A DNA stretch of 64,000 nt, from positions 23,976 through 87,975 of the forward strand of contig CAUJDF010000024.1 of assembly GCA_963169045.1 (NCBI GenBank), written 5' to 3'. Origin of the DNA: Myxococcota bacterium. Its GTDB lineage: Bacteria > Myxococcota_A > Bradymonadia > UBA7976 > UBA1532. A model generated the notes under the pieces. It was not told the origin of the DNA. It was given only the letters and a program-made list of their open reading frames with translations, and made no database searches. The translations under genes were made by a program, and so were the position numbers. Positions 25,504 to 39,513 of the stretch are shown here, piece after piece (position 1 is the first letter of the stretch; every line of letters starts with the position of its first letter).

Positions 25504-27570
25504 TCACTTGCCGCCGCGCAGCTCCTGCGCGAGTCGGTCGGCCCCATACACCTTCTCGAGCGCGTGCGCGATGGCGCGGCTGTCGACCGCGACGGACCGG
25601 TTCAGCTTCGCGTCGAAGCCGTAGTCGCCGCCGAGCGAGTGGATGTTGCCGTCGAAGATGAGGCCGACGATCTGCGCGTCGCGGTTGATCACCGGCGACC
25701 CGGAGTTGCCGCCGATGATGTCGTTCGTCGTCACGAAGTTCATCGGCGTCGCGAGGTCGACCTTCGACTTCGCGTCGAGCCAGCTCTTCGGCAGCGCGAA
25801 CGGCTCGGCGCCGGTGTGACGCTCGTACGCGCCGGCGAAGGTGGTGTAGGGCGGCACCGGCTTGCCCTCCTCCTCCCAGCCCTTCACCGACCCGTACGAA
25901 AGACGCAGCGTGAAGGTGGCGTCGGGGTAGCTGTTCGTGCCCTCGACCGCGAAGCGTGCCTTCGCGATCTGTTCGTGGGCGCGCTTCACCGGCGCCTCGA
26001 CCTCGTCCTCCATCTTCTTGCGGATGGCGCGCGCCTCGGGATCGACGAGCTTCGCCAGCTGGATCATGGGATCGCGGCTGGCCTCGATCGCCGCCGCACC
26101 GCCCTCGAACAGCTGCCGGCGGACCTTGGGATCCTTCAGCTTCGATCCCTTCACGACCCGCACGGCGAGCTGCTCGGGCGACTCCTTGCCGAGCACCTGC
26201 TTGACGAAGGGGTCGTCGGGCCCGAGCGCCTCGCGCAGCTTCGTCAGCGACCAGCTCAGGCGGAAGATCTCGAACTCGTCGTAGATGGGCGCAGCGCTGA
26301 ACAGACCCTGCTTCAGCGCGGGCAGGTTGGCGTCGTTGTACTCGCGCAGTCGCTGCTCGTTGGGCTTCGCCAGCTCCGCTGACGCGCGGACCAGCGTGCG
26401 CGCCTGGTCGTACAGATCGCTGCTGAAGCCGCGTCGCGACTCGAGCATCGTGTAGCGCTTCTGGTACTGCCGCCAGAGCGCCTGCGCCTTCGCGACGGCC
26501 TCCCAGGCGCCGCCGTACTGCGTCGCCATCGCCTTGTCGCCCATCACGCGGTCGCGCAGCGTCTTCTCCTGCGCGCGCTTCTGCGCCATCAGGCCGGGCT
26601 GGAAGAGGGCATGCGCCTCGCCGCGGAACGCCTTCAACGCGTTCTCGACGCCGAAGAGCATGCCCTTGGAGTGGCGCTCCTGCTCCTTGCCGCGCTTCGC
26701 GTACTCGGTGAGCGCGCCGCGGATCTCGGCGAGGTAGAGCAGCCGCGGCACGAGGCCGAAGTCGCGCCAGGACTCGATCTCGGCGACGGTCTGCAGGCGG
26801 CTCGTCGAGCCGGGGTGCCCGCTGACGAAGGTGAGCTCGCCCTCCTTCGTGCCCGCCGGCGACCACGGGAAGTAGTGCTCGATCTTCGCGGGCGCGCCGT
26901 TCTCGTAGACGCGCAGGAACGCCGCGTCGAGCGTGAACCGCGGGAACATGAAGTTGTCGGGATCGCCGCCGAAGAACGCGATGCCCAGCTCGGGCGCGAA
27001 GACCAGCCGCACGTCCTGGTAGCGGCGGTACTTGTAGAGGTCGTAGATGCCGCCGTTGTAGAGCGAGACCACGTCGCAGCGCACGTCGTCGCCCGTGGCG
27101 CACTCCTTCTCGATCTTCGACATCTCGGCCTTGCGCGCCTCGTTGGCGGCCTGGTCGGACTTGCCCTCCATGGCCTTCTGGACGCGCGCGGTGACGTCGG
27201 TGATCGCCACGAGGTTGTTCACCTCGAGGTCGGGGCACGTCGTCTCGTCCTTCTGTGTCTTCGCCCAGAACCCGCCTTCGACGAGGTCCTTCTTGGGCGT
27301 CGACAGCTGCTCGACACACTCGTGGACGCAGTGATGGTTCGTCATCACCAGGCCCTGCGGCGACACGAAGCTGCCGGAGCAGCCCTGCGCCAGCCGGACC
27401 GAGGCCTGGCGGACGCCGTCGAGCCACTTCTGGTCGGGCTTGAAGCCGTAGGCCTTCTGGACCTGCTCGGCGGGGAAGCGGTTGAACGTCCACATGCCTT
27501 CTTCGGCGGACGCCTGGCCCACGGCGCAGGCGCCGGCCGCGAAGGCCAGCAGGGCGTGGCGGATGCGCAT
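25504..27570 (-). CDS. S46 family dipeptidyl-peptidase (DPP7-like)
   Basis: An exported serine exopeptidase of 688 residues that releases dipeptides from peptide N-termini in the periplasm. A signal peptide (MRIRHALLAFAAGACAVGQASA) is followed by the family start EEGMWTFNRFP. The chymotrypsin-like half carries the catalytic His in MTNHHCVHEC (80 or nearby), Asp in the FGGDPDNFMFPR block and Ser623 in GGNSGSPV. Counting 18 residues from the Ser, the specificity position corresponding to residue 673 of the Porphyromonas enzymes is Gly641 (FDGN). This matches DPP7 (hydrophobic P1) and not DPP11, which has Arg. It is upstream of nothing obvious on its strand; 78 bp separate it from slyD. Confidence 0.9.
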   Translation of the reverse strand: MRIRHALLAFAAGACAVGQASAEEGMWTFNRFPAEQVQKAYGFKPDQKWLDGVRQASVRLAQGCSGSFVSPQGLVMTNHHCVHECVEQLSTPKKDLVEGGFWAKTQKDETTCPDLEVNNLVAITDVTARVQKAMEGKSDQAANEARKAEMSKIEKECATGDDVRCDVVSLYNGGIYDLYKYRRYQDVRLVFAPELGIAFFGGDPDNFMFPRFTLDAAFLRVYENGAPAKIEHYFPWSPAGTKEGELTFVSGHPGSTSRLQTVAEIESWRDFGLVPRLLYLAEIRGALTEYAKRGKEQERHSKGMLFGVENALKAFRGEAHALFQPGLMAQKRAQEKTLRDRVMGDKAMATQYGGAWEAVAKAQALWRQYQKRYTMLESRRGFSSDLYDQARTLVRASAELAKPNEQRLREYNDANLPALKQGLFSAAPIYDEFEIFRLSWSLTKLREALGPDDPFVKQVLGKESPEQLAVRVVKGSKLKDPKVRRQLFEGGAAAIEASRDPMIQLAKLVDPEARAIRKKMEDEVEAPVKRAHEQIAKARFAVEGTNSYPDATFTLRLSYGSVKGWEEEGKPVPPYTTFAGAYERHTGAEPFALPKSWLDAKSKVDLATPMNFVTTNDIIGGNSGSPVINRDAQIVGLIFDGNIHSLGGDYGFDAKLNRSVAVDSRAIAHALEKVYGADRLAQELRGGK

Positions 27571-27648
27571 CGGATACCTCGCGGAACGTCTCGAGGGGGC
27601 GGAGCGTAGGCCGGCGCCGCCGCGATGTCGAGCGTCCCGCGAGGGCGG

Positions 27649-28131
27649 TCAGTGGTGGTGGTGGCCGCCCGGACCGTGGACGTGGCCGTGGGACAGCTCG
27701 TCGTTCGTCGCGTCGCGTACGCCGACCACCTTCACATCGAAGGACAGGTCGACGCCGGCGAGCGGGTGGTTGGCGTCGATGGTGACGTGGGCCTCGTCGA
27801 CGGCGACGACGGTGACCACGCGCGCGCCGCCGGGGCCCTGCGCCTGGAACTGCATGCCGACCTCGACCTGGCCGGCGGGGAACATGCGGCGCGGGACGGC
27901 CTGGATGAGCGCATCGTCGCGCTGACCGTAGGCGTCCGCCGCGGGGACCTGGACCTGCAGCTCGTCGCCGGCGCTCTTGCCCAGCAGCGCCGACTCGAGG
28001 CCGGGGATGATGCTCCCCGTGCCGTGGATGTAGGACAGCGGCTCGCCGCCGCGCGACGAGTCGAGCACTTCGCCCTGGCCGTCGGTCAGCGTGTACTCGA
28101 TGGTGACGACCTTCTGGGCTGCGATCTGCAT
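27649..28131 (-). CDS. slyD: SlyD-type FKBP peptidyl-prolyl isomerase
   Basis: A 160-residue cytosolic prolyl isomerase and chaperone. The FKBP domain is interrupted by the insert-in-flap region typical of SlyD: VVTIEYTLTDGQGEVLDSSRGGEPLSYIHGTG in two parts, SIIPGLESALLGKSAGDE, then PAADAYGQRDDAL and FPAGQVEVGMQFQA in the flap. NHPLAGVDLSFDVKVVGV is the family's end strand. The C-terminus SHGHVHGPGGHHHH is His-rich, a metal-binding tail as in SlyD of enteric bacteria, where it carries nickel. ATG 28131 follows GGAGG. Confidence 0.93.
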   Translation of the reverse strand: MQIAAQKVVTIEYTLTDGQGEVLDSSRGGEPLSYIHGTGSIIPGLESALLGKSAGDELQVQVPAADAYGQRDDALIQAVPRRMFPAGQVEVGMQFQAQGPGGARVVTVVAVDEAHVTIDANHPLAGVDLSFDVKVVGVRDATNDELSHGHVHGPGGHHHH

Positions 28132-28264
28132 GGGGCCTCCGGACCGGAAAATCCAACCCCCACTGTACGCGTCCCGTCCAGCGCCTGCACGGATTCCGCC
28201 GCCCCGGGGCGGGCGTCGTCCGTCCGCCCGCGCGCGAAAAAGGTCGCGCGCGTCCCGTCGAACG

Positions 28265-30244
28265 TCAGCGGCGGCGTCTCCGGCGGAGGGCGAGGAGGGC
28301 GAGGAGCAGCGGCGCGCCGCGGCCACCGGCGGTCGCGCAGCCGCCGCCGCCCTCGCCGCCTCCGCCGTGAGGCGCGCCGCCGCCGTCGACGCGCCGGCCC
28401 GCGCCGCCGTCGGGTGGGGTGGCGTCGGACGGGGAGGCGTCGGTGGGGGCGGCGTCGGTGGGGGCGGCGTCGGTGGCCGTTTCCGCGTCGTTGAGGGCGG
28501 CGTCCGCGGGCGCCGGCGCCGCGTCCGCCAGTGGGGCCGCGTCGGCCGGCGGCGCTGCGGCGTCCTCGGGCGGCGCGACGCCGCCGTCGGGCGGTGGCGG
28601 CGCCGGCGCGTCGCCGAGCACGAGCGCGCCGAACCGCGCCGGCGCCTTCTCGCGGCCGATGCCCGGCGTCCACTCGAGGAAGCCCTCGCGCCCCGCGCCG
28701 TCGGCGTCGTTGACGAGGAACGACGCGCGCAGCGTGCGGCCCGGCGCGAGCCCCGCCAGCGGCACCCGCACCTCGTAGCGCGTGCGCGCCCCGGCGCGCC
28801 GGACCACCGCCTCGGCCCCGGCGAGCGCCCCGTGGTGCGCGAAGACCCGCGTCGCGTCGCCGACCAGCGCCACCGCCACCTCGCGGTCGTCGTCGTCGTA
28901 GCCCTGCCCCGGCGCGCCGTCGCCGTCCGCGTCGAGCGCGAGCTGCAGCGAGTCCGCCTGCCACAGCGCGTCCTCGGGCCGGTCGTTGTCGTGCCGGTCG
29001 TCGCCGACGTCCGCCGCGAGCCACAGCGCGCCCGGCGCCCACGCGGCGCAGACGCGCGCCCCGAGGTCCTGCGCGCCGTCGCGCATGCCGCCCGCGCTCT
29101 CGTAGCGATCGAGCTCCACGCAGCCGCCGCCGGCCCAGTCCGACAGATCGCCGTCGGGCCGCCCGTCGGCGCGGGAGGGCACCTCGAGCCGCGGCCGGTC
29201 GTCGGGGGCGCGCCACGCCGGGTTCGTCCGCAGCTCCTCCCGCAGGAACACATACGCCGGCTTCAGGAAGAAGTTGTCCTGCCACGTGTCGTCGGGCCCG
29301 GCGACGCGCCGCGTGATCCCGAAGCCATCGATGGGGCAGTCCGGCTGGATGGGACGGCAGTCGAGGATCTCGTAGAAGAACGTGTTCGTCCACCACGGCT
29401 TCTCGAGCTGCAGGCGCAGGATCTCGCGGTACTGCGCCGTCTGCTTGCGCTGCTCGGCCGCGTCGTCCCACGGATCGGCCTGGTAGCCGGTCTCGGTCAG
29501 CCACACCTCGCCGTCGAAGCCCGCGTCGTCGAGGATCTGGCGCAGCCCCGGCTTGTACAGACACACGGCGTCGGGGCCGATGTCGATGGCATGGGCGAGG
29601 TCGTCGCAGAGCCACTGCGCGCGCACCGACTGGGCCTTCGCGTAGGTGTGATGGGTGACGATGTCGAAGGCGTCGGGGGCGCGCTGCAGCGTGGTGCGCA
29701 GCCAGCCCTGCCACCCGTTGAGGCCGGCGAGGTCCGGCCCGAGGACGACGCACGCCGGGCAGGCGCGGCGGACGGCGGCGGCGCCCGGCAAGACGACGCG
29801 GTCGACGTAGGTCTCGACGCTGCCGGCCCAGAACTGCTCGAGGTTGGGCTCGTTCCACAGGCCGTAGTGGGTGACGTCGTCGCGGTAGCGGCGCACGGTC
29901 GCCTCGACGAACGCCTCATAGGTGCCGGGCCGCGGCACGTCGTTCTGGGGCGCGCCGTCGCCGTCGCCTTCGGAGGCCCACGGCGGGGTGTACGCGATCG
30001 TCATGAAGACGCGCAGGCCGCGCCCGCGGGCCGCGGCGACGACCTGGTCGAGCGCGCCCCAGTCGTACCGCCCGGGCGCCGGCTCGTGCTGCAGCCAGTT
30101 GGCGTCGATGCGCACCCAGCCCACGCCGAGGTCCGCCGCCGCGGCGTACACGTCGTCGGGCGCGACGTGCGTGTTGATGCCGATCTCGTCGGCCGCCGCC
30201 GTCGCCGCCCACACCGCGACTCCCCCCGCGATCAGCCTGCGCAC
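28265..30244 (-). CDS. Glycoside hydrolase-like protein with DOMON/CBM9-like domain and MYXO-CTERM-like tag
   Basis: A 659-residue exported protein. The signal is VRRLIAGGVAVWAATAAA. A clan-A type (beta/alpha)8 domain follows (about 20-350): the acid/base Glu in YGLWNEPNLEQFW and the probable nucleophile in VWLTETGYQ, as in GH39/GH5-like families. A sugar-binding-like sandwich (about 370-530) has GDLSDWAGG and the repeated DADGDG and DDDD acidic loops. An Ala/Asp/Pro stalk leads to the tag GGGCATAGGRGAP, a Leu-rich helix and six Arg. GTG 30244 is chosen since GGAGG lies 5 nt upstream; GTG 30259 is also in frame. Substrate unknown; probably surface-exposed. Confidence 0.8.
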   Translation of the reverse strand: MRRLIAGGVAVWAATAAADEIGINTHVAPDDVYAAAADLGVGWVRIDANWLQHEPAPGRYDWGALDQVVAAARGRGLRVFMTIAYTPPWASEGDGDGAPQNDVPRPGTYEAFVEATVRRYRDDVTHYGLWNEPNLEQFWAGSVETYVDRVVLPGAAAVRRACPACVVLGPDLAGLNGWQGWLRTTLQRAPDAFDIVTHHTYAKAQSVRAQWLCDDLAHAIDIGPDAVCLYKPGLRQILDDAGFDGEVWLTETGYQADPWDDAAEQRKQTAQYREILRLQLEKPWWTNTFFYEILDCRPIQPDCPIDGFGITRRVAGPDDTWQDNFFLKPAYVFLREELRTNPAWRAPDDRPRLEVPSRADGRPDGDLSDWAGGGCVELDRYESAGGMRDGAQDLGARVCAAWAPGALWLAADVGDDRHDNDRPEDALWQADSLQLALDADGDGAPGQGYDDDDREVAVALVGDATRVFAHHGALAGAEAVVRRAGARTRYEVRVPLAGLAPGRTLRASFLVNDADGAGREGFLEWTPGIGREKAPARFGALVLGDAPAPPPPDGGVAPPEDAAAPPADAAPLADAAPAPADAALNDAETATDAAPTDAAPTDASPSDATPPDGGAGRRVDGGGAPHGGGGEGGGGCATAGGRGAPLLLALLALRRRRRR

Positions 30245-30319
30245 CGCCCCCTCCACCACCGTTCGCCCGAGGAGACGCGCCGCAAGCGGCGCGCGTCAAG
30301 GGGGGTGAAACCGGTGCGT

Positions 30320-30376
30320 CCAGTTGGAACATCGGCCCGCCAACTTGGAACATCGGCCGGCCAACTTGGAACATCG
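30320..30376 (+). repeat. Three tandem copies of a 20-21 bp repeat
   Basis: Copies start at 30320, 30340 and 30361. The shared core is CCAACTTGGAACATCG (first copy CCAGTTGGAACATCG, third copy truncated). Each core starts with the near-palindrome CCAACTTGG. Confidence 0.85.
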
Positions 30377-30624
30377 TTGATCAGACTACGTTTTGCGGGC
30401 GCCGGAGGCCGCGAGCGCCCGAAGGTCCGGCGCCACGGTCACGAGGGGCTCGGGCGACGTCGGAGGCTGCGGGCCCGACGTCCGAACTCGCCCGCTGCAA
30501 TTCCTTGTTTCTGCGACGCTTTTTCAACGCTCGAAGATCCGATCCGCTCTTGGATTGACAAGATCGCAACCTGCGCGGCGGTGGTCCAACCTGCAGACTC
30601 GTTGTCCGCAGATGCGGACCGGAT

Positions 30625-30644
30625 GATCCAAGTTCGCGGGCCGG
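30625..30644 (-). repeat. Inverted copy of the 30.3-kb repeat
   Basis: The reverse complement reads CGGCCCGCGAACTTGGATC and matches 30333-30351 at about 17 of 19 positions. It ends directly before the stop codon of the flavoprotein gene. Confidence 0.6.
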
Positions 30645-30646
30645 CG

Positions 30647-31555
30647 CTACAGCTCGCACTCCGGCGGCAGCAGCGAGCGGTGGATGCCGAGCGCGGCGTG
30701 CACGCCCTCCGCCGCGGCGTTGATGACGAGGTAGGGGACGCCGGTGATGTCGCCCGCCGCGAAGACGCCGTCCACCGAGGTCTGCCGCGCGCGGTTCACC
30801 GGCACGTGGCCGAGCGCGTCGCGGTCGCAGCCGAGCTGCTCGGCGAGGTCGCACGAGGGCCGCGTACCCTGGTGGAAGAAGACCGCGTCGAGCTCGAGGG
30901 GGTCGGCGCCGTCGAAGTGGACGCGGACGGCGGTGCCCGCCGGCGCCTCGACGCGGGCCACCCGTTCGCGGCAGATGCGCACCCCGTAGCGCCGCAGGAC
31001 GCCCTCGCCGTCGTCGCCGAGGTCCGGCGCCTTGCCGTTGCTCAGCAGCACGACCGACTTCGCCCAGTTGAGCAGGACGAGCGCCATGCGCGCGGCTTCG
31101 CGGTCGTGGCCGAGCATGGCGACGCGCGTGCCGGCGATCTCGGGGCCGTCGCAGTCGGGACAGTGGTGCGCGAAGCGGCCGTAGAGCGCCGCCAGGCCCG
31201 GGACGTCGGGGATCTCGTCGCGCCGGCCGTAGGCGAGCAGGAGGCGTCGCGCCGTGACCGTCCCTTCGTCCGTGACGACCCGGAACGCGTCCTTGCCGCC
31301 CTCGACGCGTCGCACCGCCGCCTCGACGAGCTCGGCGCCGACGCCGCACGCCTGCGCCCGCAGCCGGGTGTGGAACTCGTCGGGCGGCAGGTCCGGCAGC
31401 CCTGGGAACCCGTGCACGGCCCGCGACGCGGCGTTCCGCGGCGCCCCGGTGTCGTAGACGCGCACGCGCCGCCGATACCGCCCGAGCCAGAGCGCGGCGG
31501 AGAGCCCCGCCGGCCCGCCGCCCACCACCACCACCTCGAAGTCCGCGTCGGCCAT
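30647..31555 (-). CDS. Thioredoxin reductase-like FAD/NAD(P) oxidoreductase
   Basis: A 302-residue flavoprotein of the low-molecular-weight thioredoxin reductase group. The FAD-binding GGGPAGLSAALWLGRY (12-27) and the redox pair Cys132/Cys135 in HHCPDCDG are present. The end motif TSVDGVFAAGDITGVPYLV binds FAD. The NAD(P) loop MLGHDREAARMAL lacks the usual GxGxxA glycines, which makes cofactor use unclear; proteins of this sort include ferredoxin- or DTT-type reductases and gliotoxin-oxidase-like enzymes. It starts at ATG 31555 and is 28 bp downstream of the small membrane protein gene on the same strand. Confidence 0.82.
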   Translation of the reverse strand: MADADFEVVVVGGGPAGLSAALWLGRYRRRVRVYDTGAPRNAASRAVHGFPGLPDLPPDEFHTRLRAQACGVGAELVEAAVRRVEGGKDAFRVVTDEGTVTARRLLLAYGRRDEIPDVPGLAALYGRFAHHCPDCDGPEIAGTRVAMLGHDREAARMALVLLNWAKSVVLLSNGKAPDLGDDGEGVLRRYGVRICRERVARVEAPAGTAVRVHFDGADPLELDAVFFHQGTRPSCDLAEQLGCDRDALGHVPVNRARQTSVDGVFAAGDITGVPYLVINAAAEGVHAALGIHRSLLPPECEL

Positions 31556-31583
31556 GCCGCGGATCGCTGCAATGCGTGCGCCG

Positions 31584-31850
31584 TCAGCCGCTCGCCACCC
31601 AGCCCCCGGCGACGAGGAGCGCGGCCCCGATGCCGAGGAGCATGGCGAGCAGCACCCGGTCGTCGAGGCGGCGCCGACTGCCCCGGAAGTTCCGAACCCC
31701 GCCGTACGCGACGGCCACCCCGCCGCCCGCGAGCAACACGGCGAAGCCGCCGACGTTCGTCGCCATCCAGAGCATCAAGAGCAGCGCGACCAGCACCAGG
31801 AAGCCCCAGCGCGACGAGAATGCCTCCAGCAGCAGCTCGAAGATCTCCAT
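31584..31850 (-). CDS. Small membrane protein
   Basis: An 88-residue protein with three hydrophobic segments (RWGFLVLVALLLMLWMATNV; GGFAVLLAGGGVAVAYGGV; RVLLAMLLGIGAALLVAGGW). A basic loop (RNFRGSRRRLDDR) lies between the second and third, which puts that loop inside. ATG 31850 is chosen because GGGAGG lies 4 nt upstream; ATGs at 31877 and 31931 are possible but unsupported. It precedes the flavoprotein gene. Family not recognised. Confidence 0.6.
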   Translation of the reverse strand: MEIFELLLEAFSSRWGFLVLVALLLMLWMATNVGGFAVLLAGGGVAVAYGGVRNFRGSRRRLDDRVLLAMLLGIGAALLVAGGWVASG

Positions 31851-31975
31851 CGTGCCTCCCAGAGCGCGCCGGATCATGAACCATGCCACGCCCGCCCCTT
31901 CCGCACGGCGTTGCTCCGCCGCGGGTGTCACCGGGCGTGTCGGCGGATGCCACGGTGACAGGGCAGGTGCGGACG

Positions 31976-34381
<2,406 letters not shown>

Positions 34382-34464
34382 GGGGCGCTCCGCGCTTTTT
34401 CGAGACCGCGGAGGATACCCGGGCGGTCGGGGGCTGCAAAGGATCGCCGTGTGGGCGTGGCGAT

Positions 34465-34514
34465 CACGAACGGGTTCGTGCGCGTGACCGCGCCCCGTGC
34501 ACGAGCGCGGGGCG
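34465..34514. other. Two hairpins between leuS and the kinase gene
   Basis: CACGAA/TTCGTG (34465-34480, loop CGGG) and CGCCCCG/CGGGGCG (34491-34497 with 34508-34514, loop of 10). They lie in the divergent region, 84 nt or more upstream of leuS and 38 nt upstream of the kinase ATG. They may structure the kinase leader or mark operators. Confidence 0.35.
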
Positions 34515-34551
34515 TGGTTGGTGGTTGTTGCTCGGGGTGAGAGCAGGCAGG

Positions 34552-37595
<3,044 letters not shown>

Positions 37596-37693
37596 CCCTC
37601 ACGTCTCGCGCCAGGCGCCCTCGACATGACACCCGACCGGCGCCGCATGCGACAGCGGGGGCGAGCGGGACGTCGCCGCCGACGCCGGAGCCG

Positions 37694-37702
37694 TGGTACC
37701 CT
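37694..37702 (+). promoter_or_regulatory. Extended -10 element (TGGTACCCT)
   Basis: TGn plus TACCCT ends 8 nt before the ATG at 37711, predicting a very short leader. It shares the TACCCTCG string with the elements at 14560 and 49574. Confidence 0.45.
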
Positions 37703-37710
37703 CGCGCCGA

Positions 37711-39513
37711 ATGCGCGCGCTGATCCTGGCTCCGGTCGTGCTCGCGGCGTCGCTCGCGCGCGCCGCAGGCGGCGACGAAGACATCGTCCGGCACCAGATG
37801 GAGCTCCTCGTCGACGAGCTCGACGCGATGGACCACACCGCGGAGCCACCGCGCCTCCCAACGCTCGACTTTCGCCTGAGCGAGATCCGCCGGCGGTTCA
37901 AGCGGATGCCGTACGACGCGCAGAATCGCGTCATGACGTCGCTCACGCGCGGCCGCACGATCCGCGCCGCCCTCTCGAGCAAGCTGCCACCGCTGTACCG
38001 CCGTCTCGAGGAGCTCTGCGCCGTGGCGCTCGCGCCGGGAGGGGGTCGCGAGCCCGCCGAGGCGTGCACCGACCGCGTGCCGTTCGAGCTCGCCGAGGAC
38101 TTCTGGCAGACCTTCGGCGGCGGCCCGAGCGACCTCCGACCCGCGTTCGACCTCATGCGCCGCTGCGACGTCGCCCGCATCGACGGCGCCAAGCTCCGCG
38201 CCGCCGCCTGGCTCGCGCGCAGCCCCGGCTGCGACGGCGACCCGGTACGCGAGCGTGTGTTCGAGCGATGCGACGCGCTCGTGAAAGAGGACCTCGCCCG
38301 CACCGGACCGACCGAAGCGCTCGCCGCGCGCCTCGAAGAGGCCGGCTGTCTCCTCGTCGCCGAGGAGATGCGGCAGAAGACCGGCAGGCCCGCGCCGGTG
38401 GTGCAGTCCTCCGAGGAGAAGGACCGTCGCGGTCTGTGTGACGCGGACATGGCCAGGCTGAAGGCCGGGCAGCTGCCTTCCTTCTGGTGGTCGAACGGGC
38501 TCGCGGGGCGCTTCGAAGGCTGCGGCGGACGTCCGATGCGCGACGAAGCCGAGCGCGCCTTCGCGGCGATCCTCGCGAAGCTGCGCGCGGAGCAGCCGTG
38601 CGAGCTCGTGTTCCAGCTCTCGCTCGAGAAGCAGCCGCTCGAGCCCACGGACGTCGCGTCCTGCGAGCAGATGGCGCTCGCGCGCGTCGCCGCCGAGGAC
38701 TGGAACGGCGCGGGCGGCGCGCTGTCCGTCCTCGAACGCCTCGCGGGTCCGGAGTCCGTGCGGGTCAGCCGGCAGATCCGCCAACGGCTCGGGACGAAGC
38801 CGGCGGTCGTCGAGGCGGTGCGCTCGGTCCAGCTCCGGAGCATCGACGCGACGACGAGCGCGAGCGCCGTGTGGGCGCGCGCCGTCCTGCGCGACCTCTT
38901 GAAGCAGCACCGCGTCGCGGATCTCGCGCCCGCGCCGACCGCGCTGCTCGCCCCGTGGCCGGTCCGTCCGAGCGCGGGACAGGTGGGCTCGTCGCAGAAC
39001 GTCGCGCCGAACCCGGTGCCCACGCGGCAGGACTTCGTCAGCTTCACCTACCGGGCGGACTGCAAGGAGGTGGAGCGCACACACCTCGTGCACCACGACG
39101 CCCACATCGAGCACAAGAGCACGCCCGTGTCCGTGAACGGTCAGCTCGGCACGCGCCACGACACGATCGAGCACTACGCGCGCGACGAGGTCGTGTCCGA
39201 TGGCAGCGACACCGTCTGCTCGTACTCCGATCTCGTCATCGACGCCCCGTTCGACTGGCCGGACGCCGCGTTCCCCGGCCTCCTCGACCGGTCGCCGGTC
39301 GAGGTCTTCGACCGCGAATGGCCGAAGGTCCGCGCCGACTGGATGCGCCGGGGCCTCGAGGCGGCGCGGAGGCGTCTCGCGGCGGCGCCCTCGCCCGAGG
39401 CGCGACTCGACGCGGCGGTGGAGGTGCTCGTGTATGCGCCGGGCGACACGGCGGCGCGCGCGGTCCTCACGAAGGAGCTCCCGCTCGCGGCAGGCGAGAA
39501 GTACCCGCTCTGA
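37711..39513 (+). CDS. Exported protein of unknown function
   Basis: A 600-residue protein that matches no family I know. A signal peptide (MRALILAPVVLAASLARA) is followed by an alpha-helical, Arg/Glu/Ala-rich body with paired Cys (ELCAVALAP / EACTDR, MRRCDVARI, PGCDGD, ERCDALV, EAGCLL). The central region resembles helical repeat proteins (about 60-390). The last third (about 445-540) reads as beta-rich (FVSFTYRADCKEVERTHLV, TVCSYSDLVIDAPFDWPD). The end returns to helix (EAARRRLAAAPSPEARLDAA), TPR-like. It may be a periplasmic adaptor. Its stop abuts the RND permease stop head-on (TGATCA). Confidence 0.7.
   Translation: MRALILAPVVLAASLARAAGGDEDIVRHQMELLVDELDAMDHTAEPPRLPTLDFRLSEIRRRFKRMPYDAQNRVMTSLTRGRTIRAALSSKLPPLYRRLEELCAVALAPGGGREPAEACTDRVPFELAEDFWQTFGGGPSDLRPAFDLMRRCDVARIDGAKLRAAAWLARSPGCDGDPVRERVFERCDALVKEDLARTGPTEALAARLEEAGCLLVAEEMRQKTGRPAPVVQSSEEKDRRGLCDADMARLKAGQLPSFWWSNGLAGRFEGCGGRPMRDEAERAFAAILAKLRAEQPCELVFQLSLEKQPLEPTDVASCEQMALARVAAEDWNGAGGALSVLERLAGPESVRVSRQIRQRLGTKPAVVEAVRSVQLRSIDATTSASAVWARAVLRDLLKQHRVADLAPAPTALLAPWPVRPSAGQVGSSQNVAPNPVPTRQDFVSFTYRADCKEVERTHLVHHDAHIEHKSTPVSVNGQLGTRHDTIEHYARDEVVSDGSDTVCSYSDLVIDAPFDWPDAAFPGLLDRSPVEVFDREWPKVRADWMRRGLEAARRRLAAAPSPEARLDAAVEVLVYAPGDTAARAVLTKELPLAAGEKYPL

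Larger units (their letters stand above)
30245..30646. other. 400-bp intergenic region with direct and inverted repeats
   Basis: The only stretch over 300 bp without a convincing gene. It holds the three direct repeats at 30320-30376, their inverted relative at 30625-30644, and a less GC-rich core (30515-30620) that includes the string TTTTTCAACG. The minus-strand frame ending at 30381 carries a basic stretch (LKKRRRNKELQR) that could be the remnant of a gene, but it has no start of its own. The promoter for the glycosidase gene should lie here; no good match is seen. Confidence 0.5.

Noticed and set aside
30381..30640. Minus-strand frame with LKKRRRNKELQR as a gene
   Set aside because: It has no start or ribosome site of its own and is the downstream run-out of a frame shifted against the flavoprotein gene.
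28091..31879. A 1262-codon plus-strand open frame across the glycosidase and flavoprotein genes
   Set aside because: Rich in Arg, His, Ala and Val in the low-complexity way of antisense frames in high-GC DNA; it runs opposite genes with clear domains.
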